The notes under the pieces: generated by a model
What the model was told of the DNA's origin: nothing
The model's database searches: none
What the model saw: the letters and a program-made list of their open reading frames with translations, nothing else
Shown: piece after piece, positions 23,726 to 31,561 of the stretch
How positions within the stretch are numbered: position 1 is the first letter of the stretch
How the letters are laid out: every line of letters starts with the position of its first letter
Position numbers and translations under genes: made by a program
Source: Pseudomonadaceae bacterium
GTDB taxonomy: Bacteria; Pseudomonadota; Gammaproteobacteria; Pseudomonadales; Azotimanducaceae
DNA length: 64,000 nt
Assembly: GCA_024743435.1 (NCBI GenBank)
Contig: JANSWO010000007.1
Location: 124,001-188,000 of the forward strand
Direction: 5' to 3'

Positions 23726-25059
23726 GAGGCTTGCTTGCGATCAAAGCGGATGGGCAAGCGCCAGCAAGTGTACATCTCGCCGACGCTTAAGCTGCGCATA
23801 GTGGCTGGCTCATCACTCGCCAGAAGCAAACCGGGCAGGCGTTCCAGCAACGCGAGCGATGCCCGCACTGCAGTATCGCGAACCAGCGCGTAGCTGGAAC
23901 GTGGCCGGTCTTCGGGCACGGCCGGGTGTTTGGATGGAGGGCCAAGCGCAACCGCCATTCCGCTGGCTAAGCCGTCTGCACGATACTGCCCGCGCGGCTC
24001 ACGGTGGCAAATGTCACTGCGATCAATAACGAATGTCTCGGGCTCGGCGAATACGCGCGGATCTCGGTTGGCCGCAGCGGAGCTGCAGATAACCAGGGCG
24101 CCCTCGGGAATCAGACAACCAAAGCGCTCTACCTCGTGTCGAGCGAAGCGATGTGCTGACAAAACAGCCGGCGAGTGGCGTAGGGTTTCGAGCACGGCGA
24201 TCTTGAGTAAGCCCTGATCACTCGCGACACGCGTCAGGTGGGCCGGTTCTCGTAGAAGGTGAAACCATAAGTTCGCCAGCAAGCCATGCAGAGTCTGCTG
24301 ATCCAGTTCGATAATCGTCGTGGCTAAATCCTCAGGCGTACCACCGACGGAAGCCGTTGCGCTGATCATGTTTGCCGCTGGGTCATCGGCATCGCTGCCG
24401 ACAGCCCAGTACTCGGTGAGCAGGTGGGTTAGCTCGGTTCGAGCTGACATGCCTGTCATTTTGTTGGCTGGAAGCCAGGCAAGGCCGCGCTGAATGTGCC
24501 ACAGGAGAGAGCAGAGCCGATCATAGTGATCGCTGGGCAGACCGATCGCCTGTCCCAGAACATAACCAGGCAGCTTGGCTGCGAAGTCGATGGCCAGATC
24601 AGGAGCGTCCGGTAGTTCGTCGATAAGACGCTGGATCACTTTCTCAGCGCCCGCGTCGAATGCGCTGGAATAGGCCGCAAGCATCGCAGGTTGGTCGATG
24701 AGGTTGTTGCCGGGGAAGTCATCTCCGTAGCGCCATGCGTTGGAGCGTGACTCAAAGTTGGCATCATCGGTGAAGACTGACGTCACATCGTCATAGCGGG
24801 TTAGCCAGAACGCATTGTTGATCCAGTCTCGATAACAGGGGTAGTTTTCCCGCAGCACAGTGAGTGTTGGATACGGGTCTGCCAGCATGGCTGGTGCGAT
24901 CAGCTGTGCGCCGTTGATCAGCTCTGTTGACTGATGTGGTCTCTGACGCTGGTAAACTTCGAACGTTCGATACGCTGGCGCACCCGTTGCCGTGGTGGGT
25001 TTTGTTATCGCAACACCGTTTAGGCCCGCGATTGGTTTTCCCGAGGATTCGTCATTCAT
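23722..25059 (-). CDS. Cytochrome P450-like protein without heme-ligand Cys
   Basis: A 445-residue P450-fold protein, parallel in sequence to the P450 encoded upstream (NPYPYY-like ADPYPTLTVLRENYPCYRD, NAFWLTRYDDVTSVF). ETLR of the K-helix is kept, as is FAEPETFVIDRSD. Where the partner has FGVGPHLCPG, this protein reads LGPPSKHPAV (about residues 372-381), so the invariant thiolate Cys is replaced (Pro379 by alignment). The I-helix oxygen-binding motif is also lost (ELDQQT). Heme-thiolate chemistry is therefore unlikely. It lies 11 bases after the P450 gene and overlaps the SDR gene. No frameshift is seen. Confidence 0.85.
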   Translation of the reverse strand: MNDESSGKPIAGLNGVAITKPTTATGAPAYRTFEVYQRQRPHQSTELINGAQLIAPAMLADPYPTLTVLRENYPCYRDWINNAFWLTRYDDVTSVFTDDANFESRSNAWRYGDDFPGNNLIDQPAMLAAYSSAFDAGAEKVIQRLIDELPDAPDLAIDFAAKLPGYVLGQAIGLPSDHYDRLCSLLWHIQRGLAWLPANKMTGMSARTELTHLLTEYWAVGSDADDPAANMISATASVGGTPEDLATTIIELDQQTLHGLLANLWFHLLREPAHLTRVASDQGLLKIAVLETLRHSPAVLSAHRFARHEVERFGCLIPEGALVICSSAAANRDPRVFAEPETFVIDRSDICHREPRGQYRADGLASGMAVALGPPSKHPAVPEDRPRSSYALVRDTAVRASLALLERLPGLLLASDEPATMRSLSVGEMYTCWRLPIRFDRKQAS

Positions 25060-25070
25060 ATCACTAACGA

Positions 25071-26510
25071 CTACGTTCGGTCATAGGTGATCCAGAGTTC
25101 GCGAACACCGCTTGTACCCATCGGGCGCAGTGTCTCGCCATCGATGTCCCTGGCCATTCGTTCCATCGCGATTCTCGGATTTCGCAATCGCTGCATCAGT
25201 ATCCGGGAGCCTTCGACAGCTTCCTGATGGGATATCCAGGCGCCGGGACAAAGATGCGGCCCCACACCGAAGGCCATGTGCGACGAACGCCCATCCTTGC
25301 GATAGCCGCTGCGCAGAAGCTTGCCGCTATATAGATCTGGCCGGTGGATATTGAATGTTTCCGGGTCTGCGAAAACGCGTTCGTCGTGATTGGCTGAGAA
25401 GTCAACCATCTGGATAAGCGAGCCCGCAGGAATGGTCACGCCGTGCATCTCGATGTCGTGGCTGTTGTGTCTCGGCTGGCCACCGATGGGTGAGGAGTGG
25501 CGAAGCGTTTCGTGAAAAGCGGCGTCCCAAAGCGCATCGTCAGCACGAACGTCTGCCAGCTGGTCTGGGTGTGTGAGCAGCAAGTACCACAGGTTCATGA
25601 TCGCGCCACGAGTCGTTTCACCGCCGGCGGCGACAATCAGGGCAATGTTCGACGTAACTTCTTCTGCGGACAGTAGATCTCCATCGATACGGGTTTCGCA
25701 AAGCTTGGTGATGATGTCTTTACCGATCTGATTGCCGTCTTCATCATGCAGGAAGGTCGGTGTCCTCCGGCGCTCCGCAACTAAAGATGAAACGTAGTCT
25801 TCAAGATCCTGGCGTGCCTGCAAGCCCTGCTTCTGCGCAGCGCTACCTCCGAGGCCAGACATCATCGAGTTGTACCAATAGTAAAAGCGATCCTGAGCTT
25901 CCGCCGGAAACCCTAGCACTTCGCATACCACCCGTATCGGAAACTCATTAGCGAATGCCCTGCCGAGCTCGACGGTTCGACTGCCGTTGGCGTCGATGAT
26001 GGTGTTTGGATCTTCGATGTCGTCCCAGGCGTCGATCATCGACCTTGCCAGCCGATTGATGGATGGCACGCGCTTTTTCAGGTTCTGACCAACCAGATGC
26101 TGGCCGTAGAGATTACGTCGCCGCCGGTGCTCGACGCCGGAAAGCTCAAGCTGGGTGTTTCCCAGCACCCCGGAAGAGCTGCCTTTGGGAATGGTATTGA
26201 AGCCCTCATCGTCGAAATAGCAGGCGGTTACGTCGTCAAAACGGGTGACATAGTAGGTGTTGTGGAGCTGGTCGAAATAGACCGGGTAGTGGTCTCGAAG
26301 GATGCGGTAGTAGGGGTATGGGTTGCGGAAGAACTCTGCCGAATCGAAGACTCTCGGATCGAACAGCGGTGTTCCATCGGCGGCCGTGCCCATGTCCCAG
26401 GCCTCGCCGATTGGGAGCGTCGGCACGACATCCGCAGAGGGGCTCTGTGCAGCCGCTGTGGTTAGCGTCTCGCGGAACGGACAACCCGCCGTCAGATCGG
26501 CTTCAGCCAC
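25071..26510 (-). CDS. Cytochrome P450 monooxygenase
   Basis: A 479-residue bacterial P450. The I-helix motif is AAGGETTRG, the K-helix ExxR is ETLR and the heme-binding loop is FGVGPHLCPG with Cys421 as ligand. The substrate side has NPYPYYRILRDHYPVYFD. The frame is open to a GTG at 26537, but the GTG at 26510 has GGGGAG six bases upstream and is my choice. It is the first gene of a four-gene operon with an inactive-looking P450 homologue and two SDRs. A 7Fe ferredoxin lies divergently and is a natural electron donor. No ferredoxin reductase is in the window. Substrate is unknown. Confidence 0.9.
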   Translation of the reverse strand: MAEADLTAGCPFRETLTTAAAQSPSADVVPTLPIGEAWDMGTAADGTPLFDPRVFDSAEFFRNPYPYYRILRDHYPVYFDQLHNTYYVTRFDDVTACYFDDEGFNTIPKGSSSGVLGNTQLELSGVEHRRRRNLYGQHLVGQNLKKRVPSINRLARSMIDAWDDIEDPNTIIDANGSRTVELGRAFANEFPIRVVCEVLGFPAEAQDRFYYWYNSMMSGLGGSAAQKQGLQARQDLEDYVSSLVAERRRTPTFLHDEDGNQIGKDIITKLCETRIDGDLLSAEEVTSNIALIVAAGGETTRGAIMNLWYLLLTHPDQLADVRADDALWDAAFHETLRHSSPIGGQPRHNSHDIEMHGVTIPAGSLIQMVDFSANHDERVFADPETFNIHRPDLYSGKLLRSGYRKDGRSSHMAFGVGPHLCPGAWISHQEAVEGSRILMQRLRNPRIAMERMARDIDGETLRPMGTSGVRELWITYDRT

Positions 26511-26670
26511 TTCTGTCTCCCCTTGCACACATTGCACTCGAAGCCAGCGTTTGACTGTCTGTCGAGCTCGTCATTGATGCGTCTCGTTAATCATTCCTAA
26601 GCTAACGCGCGGGGCGGCACTTGCCAACTGTCAATCGCCTCGGGTAGGTTCGCGGGTGGGGGAGAGAATC

Positions 26671-26970
26671 TTGACCTATGTGATAACCGATGCGTGCATC
26701 GATGTTAAAGACGAGTCTTGCATCGAGGTGTGCCCCGTTGACTGCATACATACCAGCGATGACGATCGCATGTGTTTCGTCGATCCTGTCGAATGTATCG
26801 ATTGCGCGGTATGCGAGTCCGCATGTCCCGTCGGCGCCATTTTTGTTGATTCATCTGTCCCCACCGAGGCATCCGAGTTTACGGCGATTAACGTCAACTG
26901 GTTTCACGACAAAGCGACAACACGGCAGCGTGTCGACGCGATTGCGGAAGCCGGTGGTTCCATCACTTGA
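26671..26970 (+). CDS. 7Fe (3Fe-4S/4Fe-4S) ferredoxin
   Basis: A 99-residue ferredoxin of the FdxA type. The Cys pattern is C-x7-C-x3-CPVDC, then CIDCAVCESACPVGAIF. The first motif has Val where a 2[4Fe-4S] protein would have its second Cys, so one 3Fe-4S and one 4Fe-4S cluster are expected. The start is a TTG (26671) giving MTYVITDAC, the normal family start, with GGGGGAGAG just upstream; an upstream in-frame GTG lacks such spacing. It is divergent from the P450 operon and probably carries electrons to it. Confidence 0.9.
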   Translation: MTYVITDACIDVKDESCIEVCPVDCIHTSDDDRMCFVDPVECIDCAVCESACPVGAIFVDSSVPTEASEFTAINVNWFHDKATTRQRVDAIAEAGGSIT

Positions 26971-26997
26971 GTTCAGCGCACAGCGCGGAGAACCGAT

Positions 26998-27525
26998 ATG
27001 ACCATGCTTGAGCACTACCCGATTTTTCAGAAAGCTTATCTCGTGAACGACGTGGAGCAGGCTTGTCATAACTGGAACAAACTGTTTCGTGCCGGCCCTT
27101 TTGTCATCGCTCCGCATCACAAGACAGATCAGTTCGAATACCGAGGCACCGATGCTGAGGCGGATGTGTCCTATGCGTTTGGTTACCTCGGTGACATGAT
27201 GATTCAGTTCATCGAACAGCATGATGAAACACCCTCGATCTATCGGGACATGTACGCGAGAGGAGAAGAGGGCTTCCATCACATAGGGTTGTTGGTAGAA
27301 GACTACGAAGGTGAGAAGCAGCGCCTGTTTGATATGGGCTTTGAGCTTGCGTGCGAGCTGCACGCGGACAACGTGGACGCCTGTTACATCGATACCCGCT
27401 CGATGACTGGCGGCTTCACGGAGCTGCACGCGGATCCGCCGCATATCCTGGCCGCGTTTGCCAGTTGGCGTAGAGCGCATGAGTTGTGGCGGCCGGGTGA
27501 TGCGGTGATTACGGCGAGGCCGTAG
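26998..27525 (+). CDS. VOC-family protein
   Basis: A 175-residue VOC/glyoxalase-fold protein. It starts with the module FQKAYLVNDVEQACHNWNKLFRAGPF. The second module carries GFHHIGLLVEDYE, a likely metal His, and the protein ends with TGGFTELHADPPHI containing the Glu ligand. GGAG precedes the ATG. It follows the ferredoxin by 27 bases and is likely co-transcribed. Similar proteins occur beside steroid- or terpenoid-type catabolic genes, with isomerase or lyase roles assumed. The role here is not known. Confidence 0.8.
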   Translation: MTMLEHYPIFQKAYLVNDVEQACHNWNKLFRAGPFVIAPHHKTDQFEYRGTDAEADVSYAFGYLGDMMIQFIEQHDETPSIYRDMYARGEEGFHHIGLLVEDYEGEKQRLFDMGFELACELHADNVDACYIDTRSMTGGFTELHADPPHILAAFASWRRAHELWRPGDAVITARP

Positions 27526-27570
27526 GCTCTGCGGCGGTTCGGAGATCGCCGCGTCAACGACACTGGACAC

Positions 27571-27841
27571 CGTCTTTGCGAGCGCAGGCCGAAGGCCGAA
27601 GCGCGGCAATCTACGTCGACTTTCCATTGCTGAGTGCTTTGCACTCTGCAATGGAAAGTCGACGCGCTTAGAATCCCGGGAGAGCGGCAGGGCATTCCTT
27701 TCTCGCGCAATGCGCTCGAAAGGAATGCTCGAAAGCGCCAATCCCGCAACTATTCTCGAGAGCACCCTACTGCTATTGAATCGTCGGGAGATCGCCACGC
27801 TTCATTGTCCTGCTGCGCAGGCAATTCGCTCGCGATGACGG
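27571..27841. repeat. Composite palindromic element C
   Basis: It has the same layout as element A. The left end TTTGCGAGCGCAGGCCGAAG through GGCAATC is at 27575-27611 and the right end GAGATCGCCACGCTTC through GCGATGACG is at 27788-27840. Inside are a perfect 17-bp-arm hairpin (27614-27630 / 27648-27664, foot CGTCGA, inner arms GAGTGC/GCACTC) and a second hairpin with arms GCATTCCTTTC / GAAAGGAATGC (27692-27728). The hairpin stems differ in sequence from those of element A while their position and feet are kept. Confidence 0.75.
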
Positions 27842-27892
27842 GTGAAGGGCGTCGCGTTCTAGTCGAGCTTTAACTTGCCGATCCTAAACACC

Positions 27893-27941
27893 CGTCATTG
27901 CGAACGGAGACCGAAGGTCGGAGTGCGGCAATCTACGTCGA
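27893..27941. repeat. Left half of the palindromic repeat (element D)
   Basis: CGTCATTGCGAACGGAGACC through GGCAATCTACGTCGA repeats the left half of elements A-C. The expected right half is not recognisable. The next 110 bases show only loose similarity and lead to the CGTCGA-footed hairpin at 28057-28108. Confidence 0.7.
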
Positions 27942-28056
27942 GTTTTGTAACGCAAAGCGCGAGTAGGTCGCTTCGAGGTGAGAACGCTCTCGAGCATTCC
28001 GCTTGTCCGCTTCGCGCCTGCGCAGAATGCACTGCGCTCTTCCGGGGTTCTATGCG

Positions 28057-28108
28057 CGTCGAGTTTCCTCAAGCTAAGCGAAGCCGCTTTGCTTGAGGAA
28101 ATTCGACG
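28057..28108. repeat. Long hairpin with CGTCGA foot
   Basis: An 18-bp stem with one mismatch (CGTCGAGTTTCCTCAAGC / GCTTGAGGAAATTCGACG) continues into AAGCG / CGCTT. It sits just downstream of element D and before the TonB-receptor terminator, and its foot matches hairpin 1 of elements A and C. Confidence 0.65.
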
Positions 28109-28110
28109 TT

Positions 28111-28145
28111 AAAAAAAGCCCGATCGCATCGCGAACGGGCTTTGT
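28111..28145 (-). terminator. Rho-independent terminator of the TonB-receptor gene
   Basis: On the minus strand AAAGCCCGTTCGC / GCGATCGGGCTTT pairs into a GC-rich stem followed by TTTTTTT. It lies 40 bases beyond the receptor stop. Confidence 0.85.
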
Positions 28146-28184
28146 AGAGTGGCCCGGGCCGAAGCCCGGGCTTGTCGACGGGGC

Positions 28185-31148
28185 TTAGCCGCCGAAGTTG
28201 TAGCGAACAGACGCGCCGTAGATGCGCGGCTCGGTCAGGAAGTAGTTTCGGTAGAAACCAGAGGTATCAGAGGTCAGGTAGTGACCGGTGATGTTCTCTT
28301 CGTCCTGCAGGTTGCGCGCCCATGCGCGAGCGGACCAGCGACCGTCGTCTGATTCGTAGATCAGAGAAACGTTCCACTGATCCCATGCGTCGATCTCGTC
28401 ACCGGCGGTGTTGAACTCACGGGCATACATGTCGTCCTGCCAGTAGTAGTCAACGCGAGGCGTGAGAGAGCCGGCGATCGCAGGGATTTGGAACGTGTAC
28501 GCAGCACCGATCTTGATGGTGTTCTCAGGTGAGTTCGGCAGCGAGTTGCCGTCGATGCTTTGGCTGAGGCCATTCGAGGTAGCTACACCAACTGCGTCCA
28601 GGAACGCTCGGTTGAAGTAGGAAGGCGTGCCATCCGGATAGTTACCACCTGGAATAGGCAGTGCTGCCCCTGCACCGATTGCTGCCGCTGTCACCGCCTG
28701 CACACCTGCTGCGTCAGCAACATAGTTAACACCAGCGGTCGGACCTGGAACGAACTCGTTCAGGGTAATCCAGGCAGGGTTGTCAGCTGTTCGGTTCGTC
28801 GGGTCAACCGATTCACCGCCGTCTACCTCTGACTTCAGGAAGGAGTAGACGAAGTCGAGCTGCATGCCCGGCAGAGCTTCCGGACGCCATACGCTCTCGA
28901 TTTCAGCGCCAAAGATCTTGGCGTCAACGTTGTCGTTGATCGAGCTGTTGTTGGCGATACGGGTGATCTGCAGACCGGTGTAGTCGTAGTAGAACGCGGT
29001 GGCGTTGAAGGTCATGCGACCGTCGAGCCAGGTGTTCTTGGTGCCGACTTCAAAAGAATCGATCGTTTCAGGCTCGAAATCGAACTTGATGTCGCCCTGG
29101 AACGCGGAGCTAACCGGCGGGTTGAAACCACCCGGCTTGTAGCCTTTGCTGTAGAACGCGTAGAGCAGCGTGTCGTCGTTTACTGCCCAGTCGATGCCGA
29201 GACGGCCGGTGGTCTCTGAGAACGAGAAGTCGTTCGGGCTACCGGTCAGTGCACGACGCTCGCCGGGCTGCGGTACCAGCGGAATTGCTCGGATAGCAGC
29301 AAGACGCTCAGCGCTGAATGCAGCGGTGCCGACTGCTGCATTGAACAGGTCGGTTGCACCATAGAGTGCTGCCAGATCGGGATCGAACGTGTCAGAACCT
29401 TGAGCAAAGCCAGCCTCGCGAGACAGCTCGCTACCGAGGCCAATGAAGTTAGCGTCCAGGAAGACGTTGGCGTCACGAATGAGCTTGTTGTCTTTGTTGG
29501 AACGCAGGCCCGCGGTCAGCTTGATCGTGTCGGAGATGTCGTAGTAGATCTCACCGAAGATGGCCGTGCCGTCCTGCTCCAAACCTTTCTTGTTCGGGGC
29601 GTTGGTCGAGTTGAAGCTAGCAGGGTAGGCGCCGGTTACGGTGCCAAGGATATCGAGGGTGTTCGAGAACACGTAGTAGTCGCCGCTCTGACCTGAATCG
29701 TATGCGCTAACGCCAACGAGGAAGTTAAACGGACCGTCGAGCTGAGAGGCGAACTTCGCTTCCAGTGTCCAGTACTCAGTGATGCTGCTGGCTTGGTCAT
29801 AAGAGAAGATTCGTGTCTCATCAGCATCGGTGACACAGCCGCCAATGAGGCCTGCTGTGCCATCGTTGTAGTTGCACTGCGCGCTCGTCCAATCCTCACC
29901 CGCGCGGCCAGCTGGCGCAGTGGTTGGGAACAATGAGCCAGGAGGGAAGATCACAGCACCGCCTGCAGCCAGAGCGGGAAGGCTCTGGAACGTGGCGCCC
30001 ACGTCCATGTTGTAGTCCTGACGAGCCAGGTAATCAGTCTCCTGGTACGCACCCGTCATGCTGAACGAGTAGTCGTCGAACTCGTAGTTAAAGCCGGCTG
30101 TGAAGATGGTTTCGTTGTTCTGGAAGATCGGCTCGTAGTCCGTGAACATCTCGCGGAAACCGAGATTTGGCCGCACGAAGTCCTGCGTTGATTCCGGTGC
30201 GCCGAGTGGCAGTACGCCGAAGAAGCCGCCGAAGATGCCGCCAGTCGTCGTGCCCTGGTGTGGCGTTTCGAAACCGAAACCGTCTGGGAGGCAGCCCTGG
30301 AGCGGTTGTGAGTTACGCTCACAGATCTGGTTCGATACGCGGACTCGGTCTGAATCTTCGTCGAATTCGCTGTATTGAATCCATGCGCTCGCGCGGTCCG
30401 AAATTTCCCAGGACGCGGTGATGCGCGCAGCCCAGTGGTCCCGGCCGTCGACGTCATCGTCAATGCCGCGGATGGTTTGGCCACCGGAGCCTACGGCGCC
30501 GGCAGCGAGGTTTTCGATGTAGCCATCACGATCGAGCTTGAGGCCCGCGACTCGAATGGCGAAGTTGTCGCCGATCGGCACGTTCAGCATGCCTTTAACA
30601 CGCTGGTGGCCGTAGTCGCCGAGCTCGAGATCCACTGAACCCAGAATGCCTTCGTAGTCAGGCATGTTGGTAACCATGTTGATCGCGCCGCCCGTAGCGT
30701 TACGACCAAACAGCGTGCCCTGAGGCCCGCGAAGGATCTCAACTCGCTGCACGTCGAAGTATTCGATGGCGTTGAGGTTTGAGGTCACCGGGATCTCGTT
30801 GATGTGCGTTGAAACACCGTTCTCGCCGGAAGACGAGATCACGAGACGGCCGATGCCGCGAATAGAGAAGCTGCTGCCGCCGAAGTTGGTGGCCGTGAAG
30901 CTTACGTTAGGCGCGTTGAGCTGAAGGTCCGTGGTGGAGATGATCTGACGATCCTCCATCATCTCGCCGCTCAAGGCGGTTACAGCGATCGGAACGTCCT
31001 GAATGCCTTCCTCGGCTCTCTGGGCGGTAACGATAACTTCCTCGACGCCCTGGTCGTCAGCACTAACGGTGCTGCCCCAGCCGGCAGGAAGCAGAAGCGC
31101 CGCTAGCCATAACTTAGATGGCTTACGGGCGCAGGTGGTACTACTCAT
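28185..31148 (-). CDS. TonB-dependent outer-membrane receptor
   Basis: A 987-residue receptor. The signal peptide (LWLAALLLPAGWGSTVSA) is followed by a TonB-box-like EEVIVTAQRAEEGIQDVPIAVTALSG, then the plug with VQRVEILRGPQGTLFGRNATGGAIN, and a long beta barrel with many alternating aromatic strands. The C-terminus is IYGASVRYNFGG, slightly beyond the usual terminal Phe. The ATG at 31148 has GGAGGGG upstream, and the open frame to 31262 is not needed. It imports a scarce nutrient, by analogy a siderophore, sugar or a hydrophobic catabolic substrate. It is monocistronic with its own terminator. Confidence 0.9.
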   Translation of the reverse strand: MSSTTCARKPSKLWLAALLLPAGWGSTVSADDQGVEEVIVTAQRAEEGIQDVPIAVTALSGEMMEDRQIISTTDLQLNAPNVSFTATNFGGSSFSIRGIGRLVISSSGENGVSTHINEIPVTSNLNAIEYFDVQRVEILRGPQGTLFGRNATGGAINMVTNMPDYEGILGSVDLELGDYGHQRVKGMLNVPIGDNFAIRVAGLKLDRDGYIENLAAGAVGSGGQTIRGIDDDVDGRDHWAARITASWEISDRASAWIQYSEFDEDSDRVRVSNQICERNSQPLQGCLPDGFGFETPHQGTTTGGIFGGFFGVLPLGAPESTQDFVRPNLGFREMFTDYEPIFQNNETIFTAGFNYEFDDYSFSMTGAYQETDYLARQDYNMDVGATFQSLPALAAGGAVIFPPGSLFPTTAPAGRAGEDWTSAQCNYNDGTAGLIGGCVTDADETRIFSYDQASSITEYWTLEAKFASQLDGPFNFLVGVSAYDSGQSGDYYVFSNTLDILGTVTGAYPASFNSTNAPNKKGLEQDGTAIFGEIYYDISDTIKLTAGLRSNKDNKLIRDANVFLDANFIGLGSELSREAGFAQGSDTFDPDLAALYGATDLFNAAVGTAAFSAERLAAIRAIPLVPQPGERRALTGSPNDFSFSETTGRLGIDWAVNDDTLLYAFYSKGYKPGGFNPPVSSAFQGDIKFDFEPETIDSFEVGTKNTWLDGRMTFNATAFYYDYTGLQITRIANNSSINDNVDAKIFGAEIESVWRPEALPGMQLDFVYSFLKSEVDGGESVDPTNRTADNPAWITLNEFVPGPTAGVNYVADAAGVQAVTAAAIGAGAALPIPGGNYPDGTPSYFNRAFLDAVGVATSNGLSQSIDGNSLPNSPENTIKIGAAYTFQIPAIAGSLTPRVDYYWQDDMYAREFNTAGDEIDAWDQWNVSLIYESDDGRWSARAWARNLQDEENITGHYLTSDTSGFYRNYFLTEPRIYGASVRYNFGG

Positions 31149-31561
31149 TGGTGTATCCCCTCCCACAAAAAGGTGCGCGCGCAGAAGCCAAAGACCCCAC
31201 GGCACTCCCCAAAAACACGGTTTGAACGGGCATCGCACAATGTTGCGCGGTACCGTTTTCAAGCCGCAATAAATCGTATCGACATGATTCCCAAAGCGTT
31301 CCCTTTCCCAAAAGCACGCACGGGTGACGAATTACGAGCGACTGAATGGTGGGGTTATCCCGTAGCAGTGTCAATTGCGCCTGCAGGACAATTTGTGAGT
31401 GTTTTTACGGGGTTTATTGGTGCGATGCACAATTTTGACGTCACAATGATTGGCGCAAATGGTGCTTTCGGAAGACGTTTGCCCCTCTATGAGAGGAGGG
31501 TAGAGGAGGGTAAGCAAGGTAGGCTATAGGCGGCGCGGGACTTAAACCCCGCCCGACAAGC
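31149..31561. other. 413-base gap upstream of the TonB-receptor gene
   Basis: The region presumably contains the receptor promoter. The stretch near 31480-31525 has a purine-rich, partly repeated GAGGAGGGTA motif. An open frame crossing it (31173-31529) shows no protein-like pattern. I see no clear Fur box or -35/-10 pair. Confidence 0.35.

Noticed and set aside
26851-27798. 315-codon minus-strand frame
   Set aside because: It is antisense to the ferredoxin and VOC genes and runs into the repeat region, with no protein-like pattern.
20757-28108. Insertion sequence or prophage
   Set aside because: No transposase, integrase or phage gene is present. The repeats are short and noncoding, so at most they are miniature elements.
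31173-31529. 118-codon frame upstream of the TonB-receptor gene
   Set aside because: It has no ribosome site and no recognisable composition, and it overlaps the receptor leader region.
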